Positions 1 through 11,079 of a stretch of DNA of 64,000 nucleotides are shown piece after piece. Positions within the stretch are counted from its first letter, which is position 1; each line of letters opens with the position of its first letter. The position numbers were made by a program, and so were the translations under genes. The stretch is from Channallabes apus (lineage: Eukaryota > Chordata > Actinopteri > Siluriformes > Clariidae). Below the pieces are notes generated by a model. That model was not told the DNA's origin, did no database searches, and saw nothing but the letters and a program-made list of their open reading frames with translations. The stretch spans positions 19,212,151-19,276,150 of the forward strand of contig CM060118.1 of assembly GCA_030522415.1 (NCBI GenBank). Direction: 5' to 3'.

Positions 1-145
1 CCTGAATGAGGTGCGAGTCCATTGCAGGGATACCCAATTAAGAACTACCTAATCACACACCCAATCATACACTGTTGGCAATTTACAAACAGTAATCAGT
101 CAACAGCATAACATCCTTAGGACTGTGGGAAGAAACCAGTTGTTA
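1..145 (-). repeat. tRNA-derived SINE fragment (family S1)
   Basis: Reverse-orientation fragment matching the body of the full copy at 58114-58461 (CATTGCAGGG, a CA-rich stretch, then GGACTGTGGGA-GAAACC). Truncated at the window edge. Confidence 0.45.
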
Positions 146-326
146 CTGTAAGTTTAAAATTAAAGGATAACTTGCTTGATGTGTCAGCCGCGCCTCAATA
201 TGTTTACCAGCTGGGTCTTACACACTTTCCAACCGGGAACATGTAATCTTCACTGAAGGCAAGATTCAAGTCCTGAGATCACGAGGTGCAAGGTATTAAA
301 AAATATTAGAGCTGCTCAAAATTAAA

Positions 327-766
327 GACTACACTGCAAATTATCTGACACTTGCCATGATTTAAAATCTGACTTTCAGACATGATAGATAATTTGCCTT
401 GTTTTAAAAATTACTTACTTGTTTTTAATACTTGATTTTATATCATAATCTTAAACTGAGCATGAGTATATCATTTTGTCTTTATTAGTCCAGAAATCCT
501 AAATTGGATAGAATAGCTCTTAAAATAAGCTAAATTAGTTATTTCACCAGACGTCTCACAAAATAAAACTTCTTTTAAGATTCTTTGACAAACTCAAAGA
601 TTTGTTTGCTCAGTTTTCTTGATTTAAAAATCTTATTTCAAGATTTCTTACCAAGTAAAATTTACTTGCTGCATGGACAGATAATTTCACTAGTTTTAGG
701 TAATTTTTTTTATCAAATGTAGTAACTGTTTCTTATTTTTAGACTATCAATTTTTGCAGTGTAAAG
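327..766. mobile_element. Non-autonomous DNA transposon (MITE)
   Basis: Inverted ends CACTGCAAA (left) and TTTGCAGTG (right), each flanked by TA, enclose about 430 bases of AT-rich sequence with repeated TTAAAATC and AAGATTTCTT stretches and no coding capacity. The layout resembles abundant fish MITEs that start CACTGCAAA. Family assignment is uncertain. Confidence 0.55.
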
Positions 767-779
767 TCTTCCATCTATA

Positions 780-1775
780 GTGTATTGTGGGAGAAATGAA
801 TGGAATTGTGTGTAGCTGATCAGGTTACCATCCCTGTCACTGCATTCACCCATGTTTTCGCCCACGATTTTTCCTAAAGTTAAATATCTGTCCAGGACTC
901 TTAGGATGCCTGTTTGATTAACAGTTAACTTTCCCACAAGATCAGACTCATAATACAATGTTTTAAGCAAAAATCTCTGCAGCTGCCACTGTATCAGTTT
1001 TGGTCGTACCACAGTTTATGGTAATGTATGATCTTTTCTAGGAAAGTATTACCAATTGGATTTAGAGCTGAGAAATCCCTTTCACCCCACTGTCGAGCCA
1101 TGACGCCCACATGCAGCTGTGTGAGTCTGGATAATATGACAGAAGCTGGCATTGATTCAGAGAAGGGCACTTCAGCTTTTCTGAAAACACAGTTATGGCA
1201 TCTTTACTACAAGAATAATACCAATGATTATAATAATTACCAAGGTCACTTTGATAGCCAGTGGAAAACATTGAACATCATGAAACATGTTGGAACTGAA
1301 GTCTCAGTGGGTAATAGGATAACGAATGTAAACAAGCATACAGTACTTACATTCTACAGAGAAAAAGAACAGAACAAAACAATAGTTACAGAGGACAGGG
1401 AGTACAGAGATATGCAGATGATTCAGTAAAGCTTATGACATAATGAAAAGGTACACTGTATAATTTGCATAATTATGCTGAACAACAGCTTGTAGGGGCA
1501 GCACTTACTAATTCATTATATTTAGCAATCAGTGTATTTGGAACACGTTTGTCTTTATAAAAGTGTATTGTTTTAATGAATTAATTAACTTTAAGAGTGA
1601 TGTGTATTACAGATACAAGTACTTACTGAAGGGGGTGAAGTAGCTGTAGTAGAGCATGCACTGTGGATTTTAATGTGGGTGAAAATTAAAGCCAAAACCA
1701 ACACAAATTTAAGTTACTGTAGTATGAAATTTGGGAGTCAAAAACCAATCCCTGGGAGATAACTTGCACTGTGCT
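780..1775. other. Region without a supported gene
   Basis: No exon with splice sites and no tRNA is seen. A minus-strand reading (1012-780, with LTLGKIVGEN and DRDGNLISYTQF) is faintly like the C-terminal part of an L1/Tx1 LINE ORF2, but it is short and ends inside the neighbouring MITE. A segment at 1010-1072 recurs at 3327-3388. Confidence 0.4.
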
Positions 1776-1782
1776 ATGGCTT

Positions 1783-2061
1783 GGTTTACTCACTCTCTTA
1801 CTCATCGACTATACTTTATAATGCGGGGGTCTCCGGGAGCCAATACATTACAGGGCACAAGCACATACACATACTTACCCACTCATTCACACACTACGGA
1901 CAATTTGGGGAAAGCAAATTTGCCTTATTGTGCATGTCTTTGGCCTGTGGGAGGAAACTGTAGAACTCAGAGGAAACCCACCAAACATGGGGAGAACATG
2001 CAAACTCCATGCCCGGTCCCCGGAGGTGCAAGGTGACAGTGCTAACCACTAAGCATGGTTA
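1783..2061 (-). repeat. tRNA-derived SINE, family S1
   Basis: Reverse copy of the 58114-58461 family. It runs from the ACTCATCGACTATACTTTAT-type 3' end through GACTGTGGGAGGAAAC-type sequence to CACTAACCAC at the tRNA-like head (CTTAGTGGTTAGCACTGTCA on the minus strand). Diverged but nearly full length. Confidence 0.75.
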
Positions 2062-2374
2062 ACCCTGCCGTGGTTTAATCTGGGTAACTATTAGACAGAA
2101 CACACACTAGGTAATCTAACCTATCAGATACTCATGATTAATATGCAGTATTAAGTTAACATGTAAATCAATAACTTATATTCACCTAAGTGCAATTTAT
2201 ACTGTGCAGTAAAAATATTATTTATAAAAAATATTATTTTAATGCAAGTCATACTGCTTGCAGGCTGTAAATGAAGTCACATAGCAAAGATTTCAAACAC
2301 AGAGGGCGCTATTTTCTTGCTCGTACAAAAACAATTTGCAGGGGATCGTTTACAGGCCAATTTGTGGATGATTA

Positions 2375-2630
2375 ATATTCATTCATTCATCTTCTATACC
2401 GCTTTATCCTGTATTTAGGGTCGCGGGGACCTGGAGCCTATCCCAGGAGACTCTGGGCACGAGGCAGTGTACACCCTGAACAGCGTGCCAATCCATCGCA
2501 GAGCACACACACACACACACACACACTCATTCACACACTATGGTCAATTTGGGAATGCCAATTAGCCTAATCTGCATGTCTTTGGACTGTGGGAGGAAAC
2601 CGGAGTACCCGGAGGAAACCCTGGATAATT
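2375..2630 (-). repeat. tRNA-derived SINE, family S1, head truncated
   Basis: Begins with an ATTC tail repeat (minus-strand GAAT), then CTTCTATACCGCTTTATCC, the CA-rich tract at 2505-2525 and GACTGTGGGAGGAAACCGG; it stops before the tRNA-like head. Same family as 58114-58461. Confidence 0.75.
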
Positions 2631-2639
2631 AATATTTAT

Positions 2640-3136
2640 ATTGCTATTTGCAATAAATGGGTTTTCTGGTGAAGCATGGTGCTACAAGCATGATACTGGT
2701 GGGAATTTCATATAGAGACATTCTTAGATTTTAGAAGAAAACCTTTTCCATTCTGCAAGACACTTAAATCTCATTATACCACGGATAGTTTTGACTGAGA
2801 AAGGCCAAGAGGCTTTTCATGAGTGGTGATATAGAGCACAACAACACTGGGATGTTTAACAATATGTATCACTCCATGTTACAGGTGTTCTAACACCCGT
2901 TAATTAAACTAACTGTTTGGTCGCCAGCACGGGTGAAAGTAGGTTGGTATGGTCTGGTCCTCTGTCCTGGAAAGGTAGGAGAATAGCTGCCTGCCAAAAC
3001 TCACATTCAAAACCAGTCACGGAAAGACTTTCAGCAGGGAAACACATAAAATAAATTTTCTCATCTTATCTTATTAGTAAGTCATAAGACAAAGTACTGT
3101 TCCTGCTTGTGGTGTTTTATTCACTGCTAATGTGAG
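2640..3136. other. Region without a recognised feature
   Basis: AT-rich intergenic sequence between a SINE and a MITE. No reading frame, RNA gene or repeat was recognised. Confidence 0.4.
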
Positions 3137-3483
3137 CTACAGAGGTCGTTCACGAATGATTCATTCTTTTTGGACGAGTCTTTAATGTGACAAATTCACT
3201 TTCTGAGACTACTCGTTCTTTTTTCATTTTTTTTGTTCGTTCTTTAGTCACATGACTACCATGTAGAGTCAAAAGAATGAATGACTTGAACTAGAAGACA
3301 TGAGAAGAAGCGTTCAATTCATACAACAGTTTATGATAATGTATGATCTTTTCTAGGAAAGTATTACCAATTGGATTTACAGCTGAGAACGAAATAAACT
3401 AAATGACTGAAAAAATATATTTGTTCTTTTTGATGAGCAAGATTCAAAGAACCGAGTCACTAAAATGATCCAAACTTTCCATA
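3137..3483. mobile_element. hAT-like MITE
   Basis: The left end AGAGGTCGTTCACGAATGA and the right half with GAACGAAATAAACT and GAACCGAGTCAC show the GAACGA/TCGTTC-rich pattern of fish hAT MITEs. Flanks GAGCTAC and GAGCTAA form an imperfect target duplication. Its interior carries a 62-base segment that also occurs at 1010-1072. Confidence 0.45.
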
Positions 3484-3489
3484 ACTAGA

Positions 3490-4310
3490 GCTAACTAGTT
3501 TATAACACAAGGCTGAATCCCAAATCCCTCTCTAGGCCTTGCTCAAGGGCACTACTTCGTGTGTGAAAGAAGGCAATCTAACTTACAACCTACATGGCAC
3601 ACTACCTTTCCATTTAATGTTATTTGGGATTCAACCCTGGAATCTGGGAAGTTAGATGATATTCGAACGCGGAAGAAGTGGAAACAAAGTATCTCAAAAG
3701 TTGCTCAGGACTGCTTTTATACTACTTTCACCCCTGTTATACTAAGTACTGTATCAGTCACTAACTGTCAGTCACCACTAGTCGTGGTTTGTTAGTTACA
3801 CCAGTTGCAGAAGGATTTGTGTTAGCAGAGAAAAATACCTTAAATTAACAAACAAATCATATTCTTGTGAAAATGAATGGCATTTGTAGAACTGTTGTAA
3901 TGAGATTCAGTTAAGTATATACAACACTGAAAACCCTACAACAACCCCACACTACAACTTAACATGGTAATATAGTTACACTGGGGTGTTTAAGACTGAG
4001 AATGTCACATCCAAGTCAAATCCCAGGTCAGTCCAGAAATGAAAAATACAGAATATTTATGTAATATGCAACTTTATGCAATTGTATACAAACAACAAAT
4101 GACCAGGTACAGTATATTACTGTATGGTTTAAAGAGGTCACACAACCCTTGAAATAAAGCATAAAGAATGAACATACAGACCATGTATAAAAATATTGAT
4201 ATTTATTCATAAATAGAAATGCAATATAAATATTTAAAAAAATAAAGCATACATTTCAAGTATATTATGCAACAACTGGCATTTTCCTACTGGATTATAC
4301 ATATTTATAC
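3490..4310. other. Intergenic stretch downstream of plau
   Basis: No exon, RNA gene or recognised repeat. The right part (4190-4500) is strongly AT-rich and includes the putative plau 3' UTR. Confidence 0.4.
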
Positions 4311-4313
4311 ATA

Positions 4314-4319
4314 TTTATT
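4314..4319 (-). promoter_or_regulatory. plau: Candidate plau polyadenylation signal
   Basis: AATAAA on the minus strand about 340 bases after the plau stop codon. Another AATAAA occurs at 4207-4202, and the surrounding sequence is AT-rich, so the site actually used cannot be decided from sequence alone. Confidence 0.35.
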
Positions 4320-4656
4320 TGAGTTTCCTAATTAAATAAAGCTCACACACAAATTTATGAATAAAAATATCACATTTGCTTAAAAATGCTTATAGACATT
4401 AATTTACAAACAGAGCATTATCTGATAGAAAATAAATTATAAATATAATTATAAATAAGTACTGAACATATTATGAATGCACATTATAAGTGGTTCAATA
4501 ACATCATACCACTTTGGCAAAGGTTAAAATTGCGCCTTCATTTTTCCTGACTTGGCTAGCCACTGTAATTAAAAAGAGCATCATTCCTACGAATCATTTG
4601 GTTAATATTAGAGGAATCAAAGGGCAGCTTCAAAGTGCTTTCTTTAAGTATCACAG

Positions 4657-5832
4657 CTAATCTTTCCGTGGGTACATGACTCCTTCAGTGAATTTGTGCA
4701 GCCCTGTATGTTTTGCAATCCAGTTGTTGTAGTTGGTGACTTTTGTGTAGACGCCTGGTTTAAACTCTTTGGCACAATCCTCTCCCCAGCTTATGACTCC
4801 AAACAGAAACATTCGGTGATTCGCCTCACACAACAGAGGACCTCCTGAGTCTCCCTGTCATGAGTAACAAGAGCGAGAACACAACGAGAAGAGAATATTT
4901 ACAACAAGCTCAAATATTTTATATATTACTTTACAATAGAATTTATAATATAATGTTAAGGCTGTAGTAGCAATTGACATCGTACCTGACAAGCATCCTC
5001 TGTCCATTTGGGGCTGGCTGCACAAAACTGGTTTTCGGTCACCCTCTTTCCATAGTAGTCCGCCCTCTCGCAGACACGCTGGGAGAGAACTTGAACCTTA
5101 GTCTCCTTCATGTAGTGAGAATAGCTGTAGTTACTAGGAGCATCATCTGGTATCAAAGAAAAAATTAAAAAGTGATTATAGTGCTGTTTCATACTATAAA
5201 ACTGTAGATTTGTCAAATAAAATGTGTAAATCAAATTTGTAGCAAGTAATTTCAATACATTAAAATAATAGGTTTTGCAAGTAAACCTAAAAGAATTTAA
5301 GTATTTGAGTCATGGTTTCCTGCATTACGTATATAAAACAGGTGCCCAAGCCTACAGTGAAGAGATACCTAAAGATAATTTTTGAAGATTCTTGGTGAGC
5401 ACTGTTCACTATGTGGCCATCATGTCACTAAGAATGCTCTCATGCTCAGCAAAAAGTGTTCTTTGTATTCATTTATATACCTTACCATTGATATATTATT
5501 TTCAATGTTAATATATCCAATTAGTAAAGTAAATTGAATAAAATAAACATGAAATAAATCTTACAATTCCTCTCTGTGCCATAGCCTGCAATGTGGCAGA
5601 AGGCTCCATTTGGTAACATGTGATGAGCTGGGGGAAGACATGCTGTCCTCACTGAAGGTGTCTTCTCTGCACACTGTCCATTGCTGTCTACAATCTGCAA
5701 TAGAGCTGAACACACAACCAGCACGACCTTGTTAGAACAAATACTCTATGGAATCAGATCAGCATTACAAACTGCACACAGGTTTTGCTATATGGGTCAT
5801 GGAAGAATGGAAATTGTGCTCAGTTTGTTAAT

Positions 5833-5903
<71 letters not shown>

Positions 5904-8022
5904 ACTGACCATGTGTTAGTTGGTTGGATGCATACCTATGTCATTGTTAAAATCCTCATCTTCACTTTTAAAGTTCTGATGAAGCAGAAGTTTTTCTACT
6001 TTAAACGTCTGCTCTTTTTTTGGATTAGTTTCATTGGTGGCATCCTTTCCCAAATAGATAGTGTATCGCTCCTTTTGTGCTCTTCGCCTGTTTGAATCAA
6101 AAAAGCAATGTGACATCACTGCATTTTGTTCAGGTAACCATCAAATGAATATTAAATTCCATCTGAGACACAAGACCTACCGAGGAGGGAAGCAGTGGGC
6201 AGCACTGAGGACCCAGCAGGGAGCGATGAGTGTACCTCCACAGACATACGAGTTGTCTTTAAAGATGGCTGTCAGCCAAGGCTGAGACTCGATTGGAGCC
6301 TTTGATCCACCTATAATCTTAAATTTTGTCATATCCTCTGTGTTTCGTTCACCGCACGTCATTTCTGAAAGTTAGAAAATATAGCACTTACATAAAGGAC
6401 ACTGGGGCTGTACAGACTGAAATGTAACTTAAAAACTAAAGTAAAATAAATAAATCAATCTCACTTGTTTTAAAAAAGAAAACTAATAAACACATAAATG
6501 TAATATGTCTTCTAAACATATTACGGTCTGTGCTCTCTAGTCAAAAAATTATTTCTTTGTCTAGTTTATTTTCTATCAGTGTAGCTTTGGATGCCACTAA
6601 AGCTTTTGGCAGAGTTGAATATGAATTTCCTTTCTAGGTTTTACAGGGGTTTGGTTTAGGGCCTGAATATATTAATTGGAAAAAACTCCGGTTTACAAGC
6701 CTACAACACAAATATTTTTTTTAGCAAAAATAAATTTTATTTTGCAGATGGAGTGACTGAGTTCAGTCTTGAGGAGAAACAAGACCTTTTTTAAAAAAAA
6801 CAAAAAAACAATGCATACCTTTGCTTATTAGTATAAAAACGTATAATAGACTTGCTACTGTACATAAAAGACATTTTCTTTGTTAAGAAAAAAGATTTAG
6901 AATGTCATTTAGAATCTCTTACCATTGTCCTGTTTTGGAATTTCTGGGAAGGACAAATAAAACAAATAAATAAATAACACACACACACGTAACTGTGAAT
7001 CAATTACTCTATGTATTCTGCATTAGTTGCTTTATTTACATGTTAAAGTGATAATTTTTTATTTTTTTTAACTCACTTATTTCTTTCTCACACAGTGGAA
7101 TATCACAGAACCTGCGAACTTTCCTAGTTTGTCCTCTAACCCAACACCATGGGCCTCTTGTGTTATCTGGATTTCTGCAAAAATGCAACAAACATATTGC
7201 AATGACCACCAAGTGCAAGTTTAGGAACTTGTTCTTATTCAAAACATGAGTCAGAGTGATAAAGAAATCATATGATTATTTTAGGGAAGAATGACTTCAC
7301 CGTTTTAATTTCTACAAACAGTGACTATAACAATAACTGAACAAATTTTTTAAATGTTTTTATTTAGACTTTTTTTGCAGTATACAATCAGTATATACTG
7401 TACACAGTATACAATACAGTTTTTTTTTATTGTACACAATCACCCAAATGAGTCAAAAGGCAATTTATAACACTTTATAAAAAAAAAAAGAAAAATCCTG
7501 AACACTACCTGCAATAATTGTGTGCTCCAAGCCCCTGAGAAACAGTTTCCCGGTTTATATTGTAAATCCGATCCCAGTAGAGGCATTTTTGTCCCTTGGA
7601 TGTTACCGAGATTGTACCCCTGTATTCATTCCCATTACTGCCAACAGCCAGGCACTGTGCACCTGTCAAAGAAAAAAAAAAAAAAAAGGAGATCACCATT
7701 GAGGATAGTGAAGACATACTGTACTGTATCTAACTCAATCTAATTTAGTTCGTTTTAGGGAATTGACTTTATTACAAGTTTTACAAACTACAGACTTACC
7801 ATGCTGTTTAATCTCATTCTTCATCCATGGCCAGTATTTTTGCCTTGTTGACTAAAGGAGGAAGGAAGAAAACCAGACAGAAAAAAAGAAGTATTACAAA
7901 GTCGGACAAAAATTAGTTCCTTAATTTTGGAAACAAGAAGAAAAAGTTCTGCTTTTTTTTCCTCCAACCTCAGCAACTTCATGAAGCGAAAACGTCATTA
8001 ATAATGTGATTAGCAACCACAT
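4657..8022 (-). CDS. plau: Urokinase-type plasminogen activator, kringle + serine protease, no EGF-like domain
   Basis: Secreted trypsin-like protease expected to convert plasminogen to plasmin. Coding exons read in frame across GT-AG introns: 8022-7969, 7851-7800, 7662-7509, 7174-7077, 6943-6923, 6364-6181, 6087-5936, 5705-5565, 5146-4986, 4854-4657; 404 residues. Residues 1-18 are a signal peptide. One kringle spans Cys39-Cys115 with six cysteines. The activation cleavage is TKFK|IIGG at 142/143. The catalytic triad is His183 (SAAHC), Asp237 (NNDI) and Ser342 (GDSGGP); S1-pocket Asp336 gives Lys/Arg specificity. The motifs [27 protein letters not shown] and WTEDACQ match uPA better than tPA. 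Human uPA has 431 residues and an EGF-like domain before the kringle; here only a cysteine-free linker (residues 19-38) lies there. The donor of the signal exon (GAG|GTTGGA) is weak, so the 5' end is the least certain part. Teleosts have two uPA-like genes; this resembles the form without EGF. A one-kringle tPA is the less likely alternative. Confidence 0.9.
5834..5901. repeat. (TG)n microsatellite in plau intron
   Basis: About 34 uninterrupted TG units inside the intron between the plau exons carrying the catalytic Asp and the following segment. Open frames made of Cys-Val repeats across it are artefacts. Confidence 0.95.
6570..6720 (+). mobile_element. LINE (L1/Tx1-like) reverse transcriptase fragment in plau intron
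   Basis: Translation on the plus strand reads [19 protein letters not shown], a stop, then [14 protein letters not shown] and LRFTSLQ. This matches the catalytic-Asp block of L1-type reverse transcriptases (LDAEKAFDRVEW...FGFG..FI.W). About 150 bases remain, antisense to plau. Confidence 0.6.
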
Positions 8023-8490
8023 TGTGACCACGAACAATTGTCTGCCTTATATGGACTCTGTGAAACACAGAATGAAACCACATGTGAGAAAACCTGCAGC
8101 TAGAATGCGTGCTGGAAATGTTTTAAAACAACATATTCAATAGATTATTACATAGTTGAATACATACCTACAGACATAAAAAAAAAAATAATTATATATA
8201 TATATATTTGTGCAATAATTTATTCAGCTTATTCATGGAGAAAAAAAACTGAAATAAAGGCAAACTTTTTTCTTAAAAAGTGTTGAGTAAAGCCTCAGTT
8301 TACCTTAGAAACCCTTTTTGATCATACTAAAAATTCTGTTTCAATCACACATTAACACTGCATCTATTTACTCTTTCATAATAGATACAAGAAATCTCAG
8401 TGCTGGTTTTTTCCTGTAGGTTGTCAAATAGTAAACATTTTCATGAAAAAAATATTTGAATGTAAATTAAAATTTAGAACCAATGCTTAC

Positions 8491-8590
8491 CTTTCAGAAA
8501 TCTATTTCGGAGATTTTCTTAGAGTTCTTCCCTGGAAGCTAGATGTTCCCTTTGATGCTTCTAAACTGTTGGTCTCTTATTTATATTGGC
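8491..8590 (-). promoter_or_regulatory. plau: plau core promoter (TATA box) and noncoding exon 1
   Basis: On the minus strand a TATA box (TATAAATAAG, 8585-8576) is followed about 30 bases on by a short leader that ends in CTGAAAG|GTAAGC, a good splice donor with its last exon base at 8491. The leader contains an in-frame stop and no ATG, so it is noncoding; the start codon lies in the next exon (acceptor CACAG near 8057). An AP-1-like TGAGTCA is at 8708-8714 and an Ets-type AGGAAA at 8751-8756. uPA enhancers in mammals use AP-1 and Ets sites, but function here is inference. Confidence 0.6.
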
Positions 8591-8599
8591 CTAAGAGCT

Positions 8600-8950
8600 T
8601 GTGAGTGACTGTCAGAGGCGGGACTAAGATAGACTCTCAGATTTTTTTTTAATAATAGGAGGCACATCTGTGTATTCTGAGAACGGCAAGTGATGATTCA
8701 TGAGGCGTGAGTCAAGACACTTCCTACTTTTAGTATGATAAATGTGTAGGAGGAAATGTTCCTAATATGGAATTTAATGTTTCTTTATCATCACTAATAT
8801 TGACAACTTTTTGTTAGCTAGTTATCCATCTCACATGGCATAACGTTTAAGTTTAGTGAATCAGACAACCAAGACAAATACTTGTAACATGATAAAAAGA
8901 ATAAATGAACAATTGTTTATAAGTGCCACTTATCCTATACAAGGGCACTG
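8600..8950. other. plau upstream flank
   Basis: Holds the AP-1-like TGAGTCA (8708-8714) and Ets-like AGGAAA noted with the plau promoter. No gene or clear repeat otherwise. Confidence 0.35.
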
Positions 8951-8954
8951 GAAG

Positions 8955-9205
8955 CATGGGATCCATTCAAGTAGTAGACATGAGGCAAGGTACTTCCTGA
9001 GAGCCAATCTATTGCAGGGCACGTGCACAAACAACAATTTGGGAATGGCAAATTGCCTAATCGGCATGTTTGTGGACTGTGAGAAAAAACTGGAGCAAAA
9101 ATGCAAACCCCACACTTACAGACCCGAGGCAAGAATATGTGTCTCAAGTACAGTATATGTGTGTGTCTTCCGAGGGTGGGAATCGAACCCCTGACACTCT
9201 GAAGA
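8955..9205 (-). repeat. tRNA-derived SINE fragment (family S1, diverged)
   Basis: Contains GCCAATCTATTGCAGGGCAC, a CAATTTGGGAATGGCAA-type body, TTTGTGGACTGTGAGAAAAAA and GAATCGAACCCC near the tRNA-like head, all in the order expected for a reverse family S1 copy. Confidence 0.6.
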
Positions 9206-9292
9206 CAGACACACACACTTATTTATACAGAGTCAGGCAAATATTTTTACACAGGAAATTATTTCTTTTCCTGAAATGTAATTTTTTTTGCC

Positions 9293-9294
<2 letters not shown>

Positions 9295-9328
<34 letters not shown>

Positions 9329-9330
9329 CT
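9295..9330. repeat. (TA)n(CA)n microsatellite
   Basis: Compound TA then CA repeat. Just before it (9222-9290) is a short hairpin-like relic starting CAGAGTCAGGCAAA, resembling the TIR of the palindromic element at 10534-10714. Confidence 0.85.
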
Positions 9331-9399
9331 CACATGGGTAGATGCACACCACACGCACTAACGTGTTTCACAACCTGTAGCTTCTTTTTTTTAAGCATA

Positions 9400-10030
9400 T
9401 GAGATCAGTGCTAAAGGCACAGTTCTCTTTTTTTGTACCCAATATAACAACACCTACAATACTTAAAGAACTATTTACTGCCATTCAGTCTTTATACAGT
9501 ACAAGTTGAGGATGGACCAGGTAAACAGTGTTAAGTATTAATTCCATCTTACAGTATTGTTGTTTATGGAAACATGGAGTGTGGGATTTTTTTTTTGGGA
9601 CTGAGTGATTATGAAACTAAATTACCTCATTGTGTTGTCATTGGAAATGTGTAGGTGCTTTCATGCATTTCCTGCTCAGTACACCATAAAAGTTCCAGAA
9701 TTGCATTTAATGATGGCACCTTTTGTTTATTTATTTGTTTATGGTATCCCATTTGCTCTTTAAAGATTTCCATATCTTATTCTTACATCTAATAGAATAA
9801 GATATGGAAGATCACTCAGATGCAGTAATATAATTAGTGACAAATTATAATTAGTCTTCTATGTATTAGTAATAACAAATAACATTATCATTGACATTGT
9901 AGTGAAACAGCAGCATATGGTTTTAGGATTTTGTGTTCTTTGCAAAAAGTTTGTAGATTTTACTTAATGTTATTTATCTTTACATTTTTGGTATACTGTA
10001 CATACATACATATATATACACACACATCAC
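9400..10030. other. Intergenic AT-rich sequence
   Basis: No gene recognised. From about 10040 to 10200 there is sequence (TTCAAAAGTTTTAGATCACT through ATGCTGAAGGCATCC) that looks like a decayed dispersed fish repeat, but its family could not be named. Confidence 0.35.
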
Positions 10031-10219
10031 ACACACACCATCGTTCAAAAGTTTTAGATCACTTTCTAACTTCATGATGGTTCCTGATTTTTCCTTCTTT
10101 CTACATTGTAAAGGAATGCTGAAGGCATCCAAAAAATGCATTAATCTCCTTTGAACAGTTAATGGTGAGATGTGGTTGCTTCTTATGCTCTGTAAAGACT
10201 TCATAACGCCTCTAATCTG

Positions 10220-10221
10220 AG

Positions 10222-10254
<33 letters not shown>
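10220..10254. repeat. (TA)n microsatellite
   Basis: About 17 alternating AT units immediately before the S3 SINE. Confidence 0.9.
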
Positions 10255-10257
<3 letters not shown>

Positions 10258-10475
10258 ATTGTTGGTCTTTCGGCTGCTCCTGGCATGGGGTTACCACAGC
10301 GGACCGTGCATACAAGCTTGGCACAGCTTTTATGCTGAACACCCTTCCTGATGCAACCCTCCATTTTTATCAGGGCTTGGGACCGGCACTGCATCCAGTG
10401 GCTGGGAATTGATCTCAGGCTTTTCGCATGGCTGACGAGCCACCTACTGTTCCACTCAACCACCAGTGCGCTCTC
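10258..10475 (-). repeat. tRNA-derived SINE, family S3
   Basis: On the minus strand a tRNA-like head (GGTGGTTGAGTGGAACAGTA) is followed by CCAGCCACTGGATGCAGTGC, GGTCCCAAGCC and a tail ending GAGCAGCCGAAAGACCAAC. Two more copies lie at 13718-13872 and 48814-49000. Confidence 0.65.
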
Positions 10476-10533
10476 ATACTGTATACACACACATGTACAT
10501 ACACACATACATACACACACACACACACATACA

Positions 10534-10714
10534 CAGAGTTAGCCAAACTCTATACACACTTCAGGAAAGTGTCTAAAGATTAATACTAAATGTATCGCTA
10601 TACAGTATGTTACAGTATATAATGATATATTATGAATATTATATTAATACAATATACATTATACCATACTTTTAGTTTTCCTGAAGTGTGTATACAATTT
10701 TTTGGCAGACTCTG
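10534..10714. mobile_element. Short palindromic MITE
   Basis: 181 bases with inverted ends of about 38 bases (left CAGAGTTAGCCAAAC and ACACACTTCAGGAAA; right TTTCCTGAAGTGTGT and GGCAGACTCTG). TA follows the right end. AT-rich and without coding capacity; it could fold into one long hairpin. Tc1/mariner-type relationship is inferred from the TA flank. Confidence 0.6.
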
Positions 10715-11079
10715 TATTTGTGCGTGTTTGTGTGTATGTATATAACATTTTATAATACGTATTCTACAATTGTATTTCTTTTTAGTGAAGAAGCATCTTG
10801 TATGTTTAGTGAGGCAATGTCAACATCCTGTCCAAACAGACTTCCTGTACACTATGAATTATCAGATGTGTGTACATTTGAAGATAAGATCTCAAGGAAC
10901 AGTAAGTATTTTGTAACTAGAAAGAATACATCATGATGTGTTATCAGTTATTTCAAGTGCAGAATAAATTTCATGTTTTATTCATCTCCATAATATTTGT
11001 TCTACAAATCTACCTAAAAACATTACTGAAAAAGCGTTTGATGTATTTGTTGAACTCTTCATGCTGCTTTGCTCATGTA

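Noticed and set aside
713..1012. 99-residue minus-strand frame with DGNLISYTQF
   Set aside because: Only faint L1 ORF2 resemblance and it runs into a MITE end; too weak for a separate feature.
1028..1429. 133-residue plus-strand open frame
   Set aside because: No recognisable family, no splice or promoter context, and it overlaps a duplicated noncoding segment.
5838..6095. Open frames of Cys-Val repeats through the TG tract
   Set aside because: They are translations of a (TG)n microsatellite in a plau intron; no coding signal.
7036..7717. A second kringle that would make the protease tPA
   Set aside because: The two kringle-coding exons are the two halves of a single six-cysteine kringle; no second set is found.
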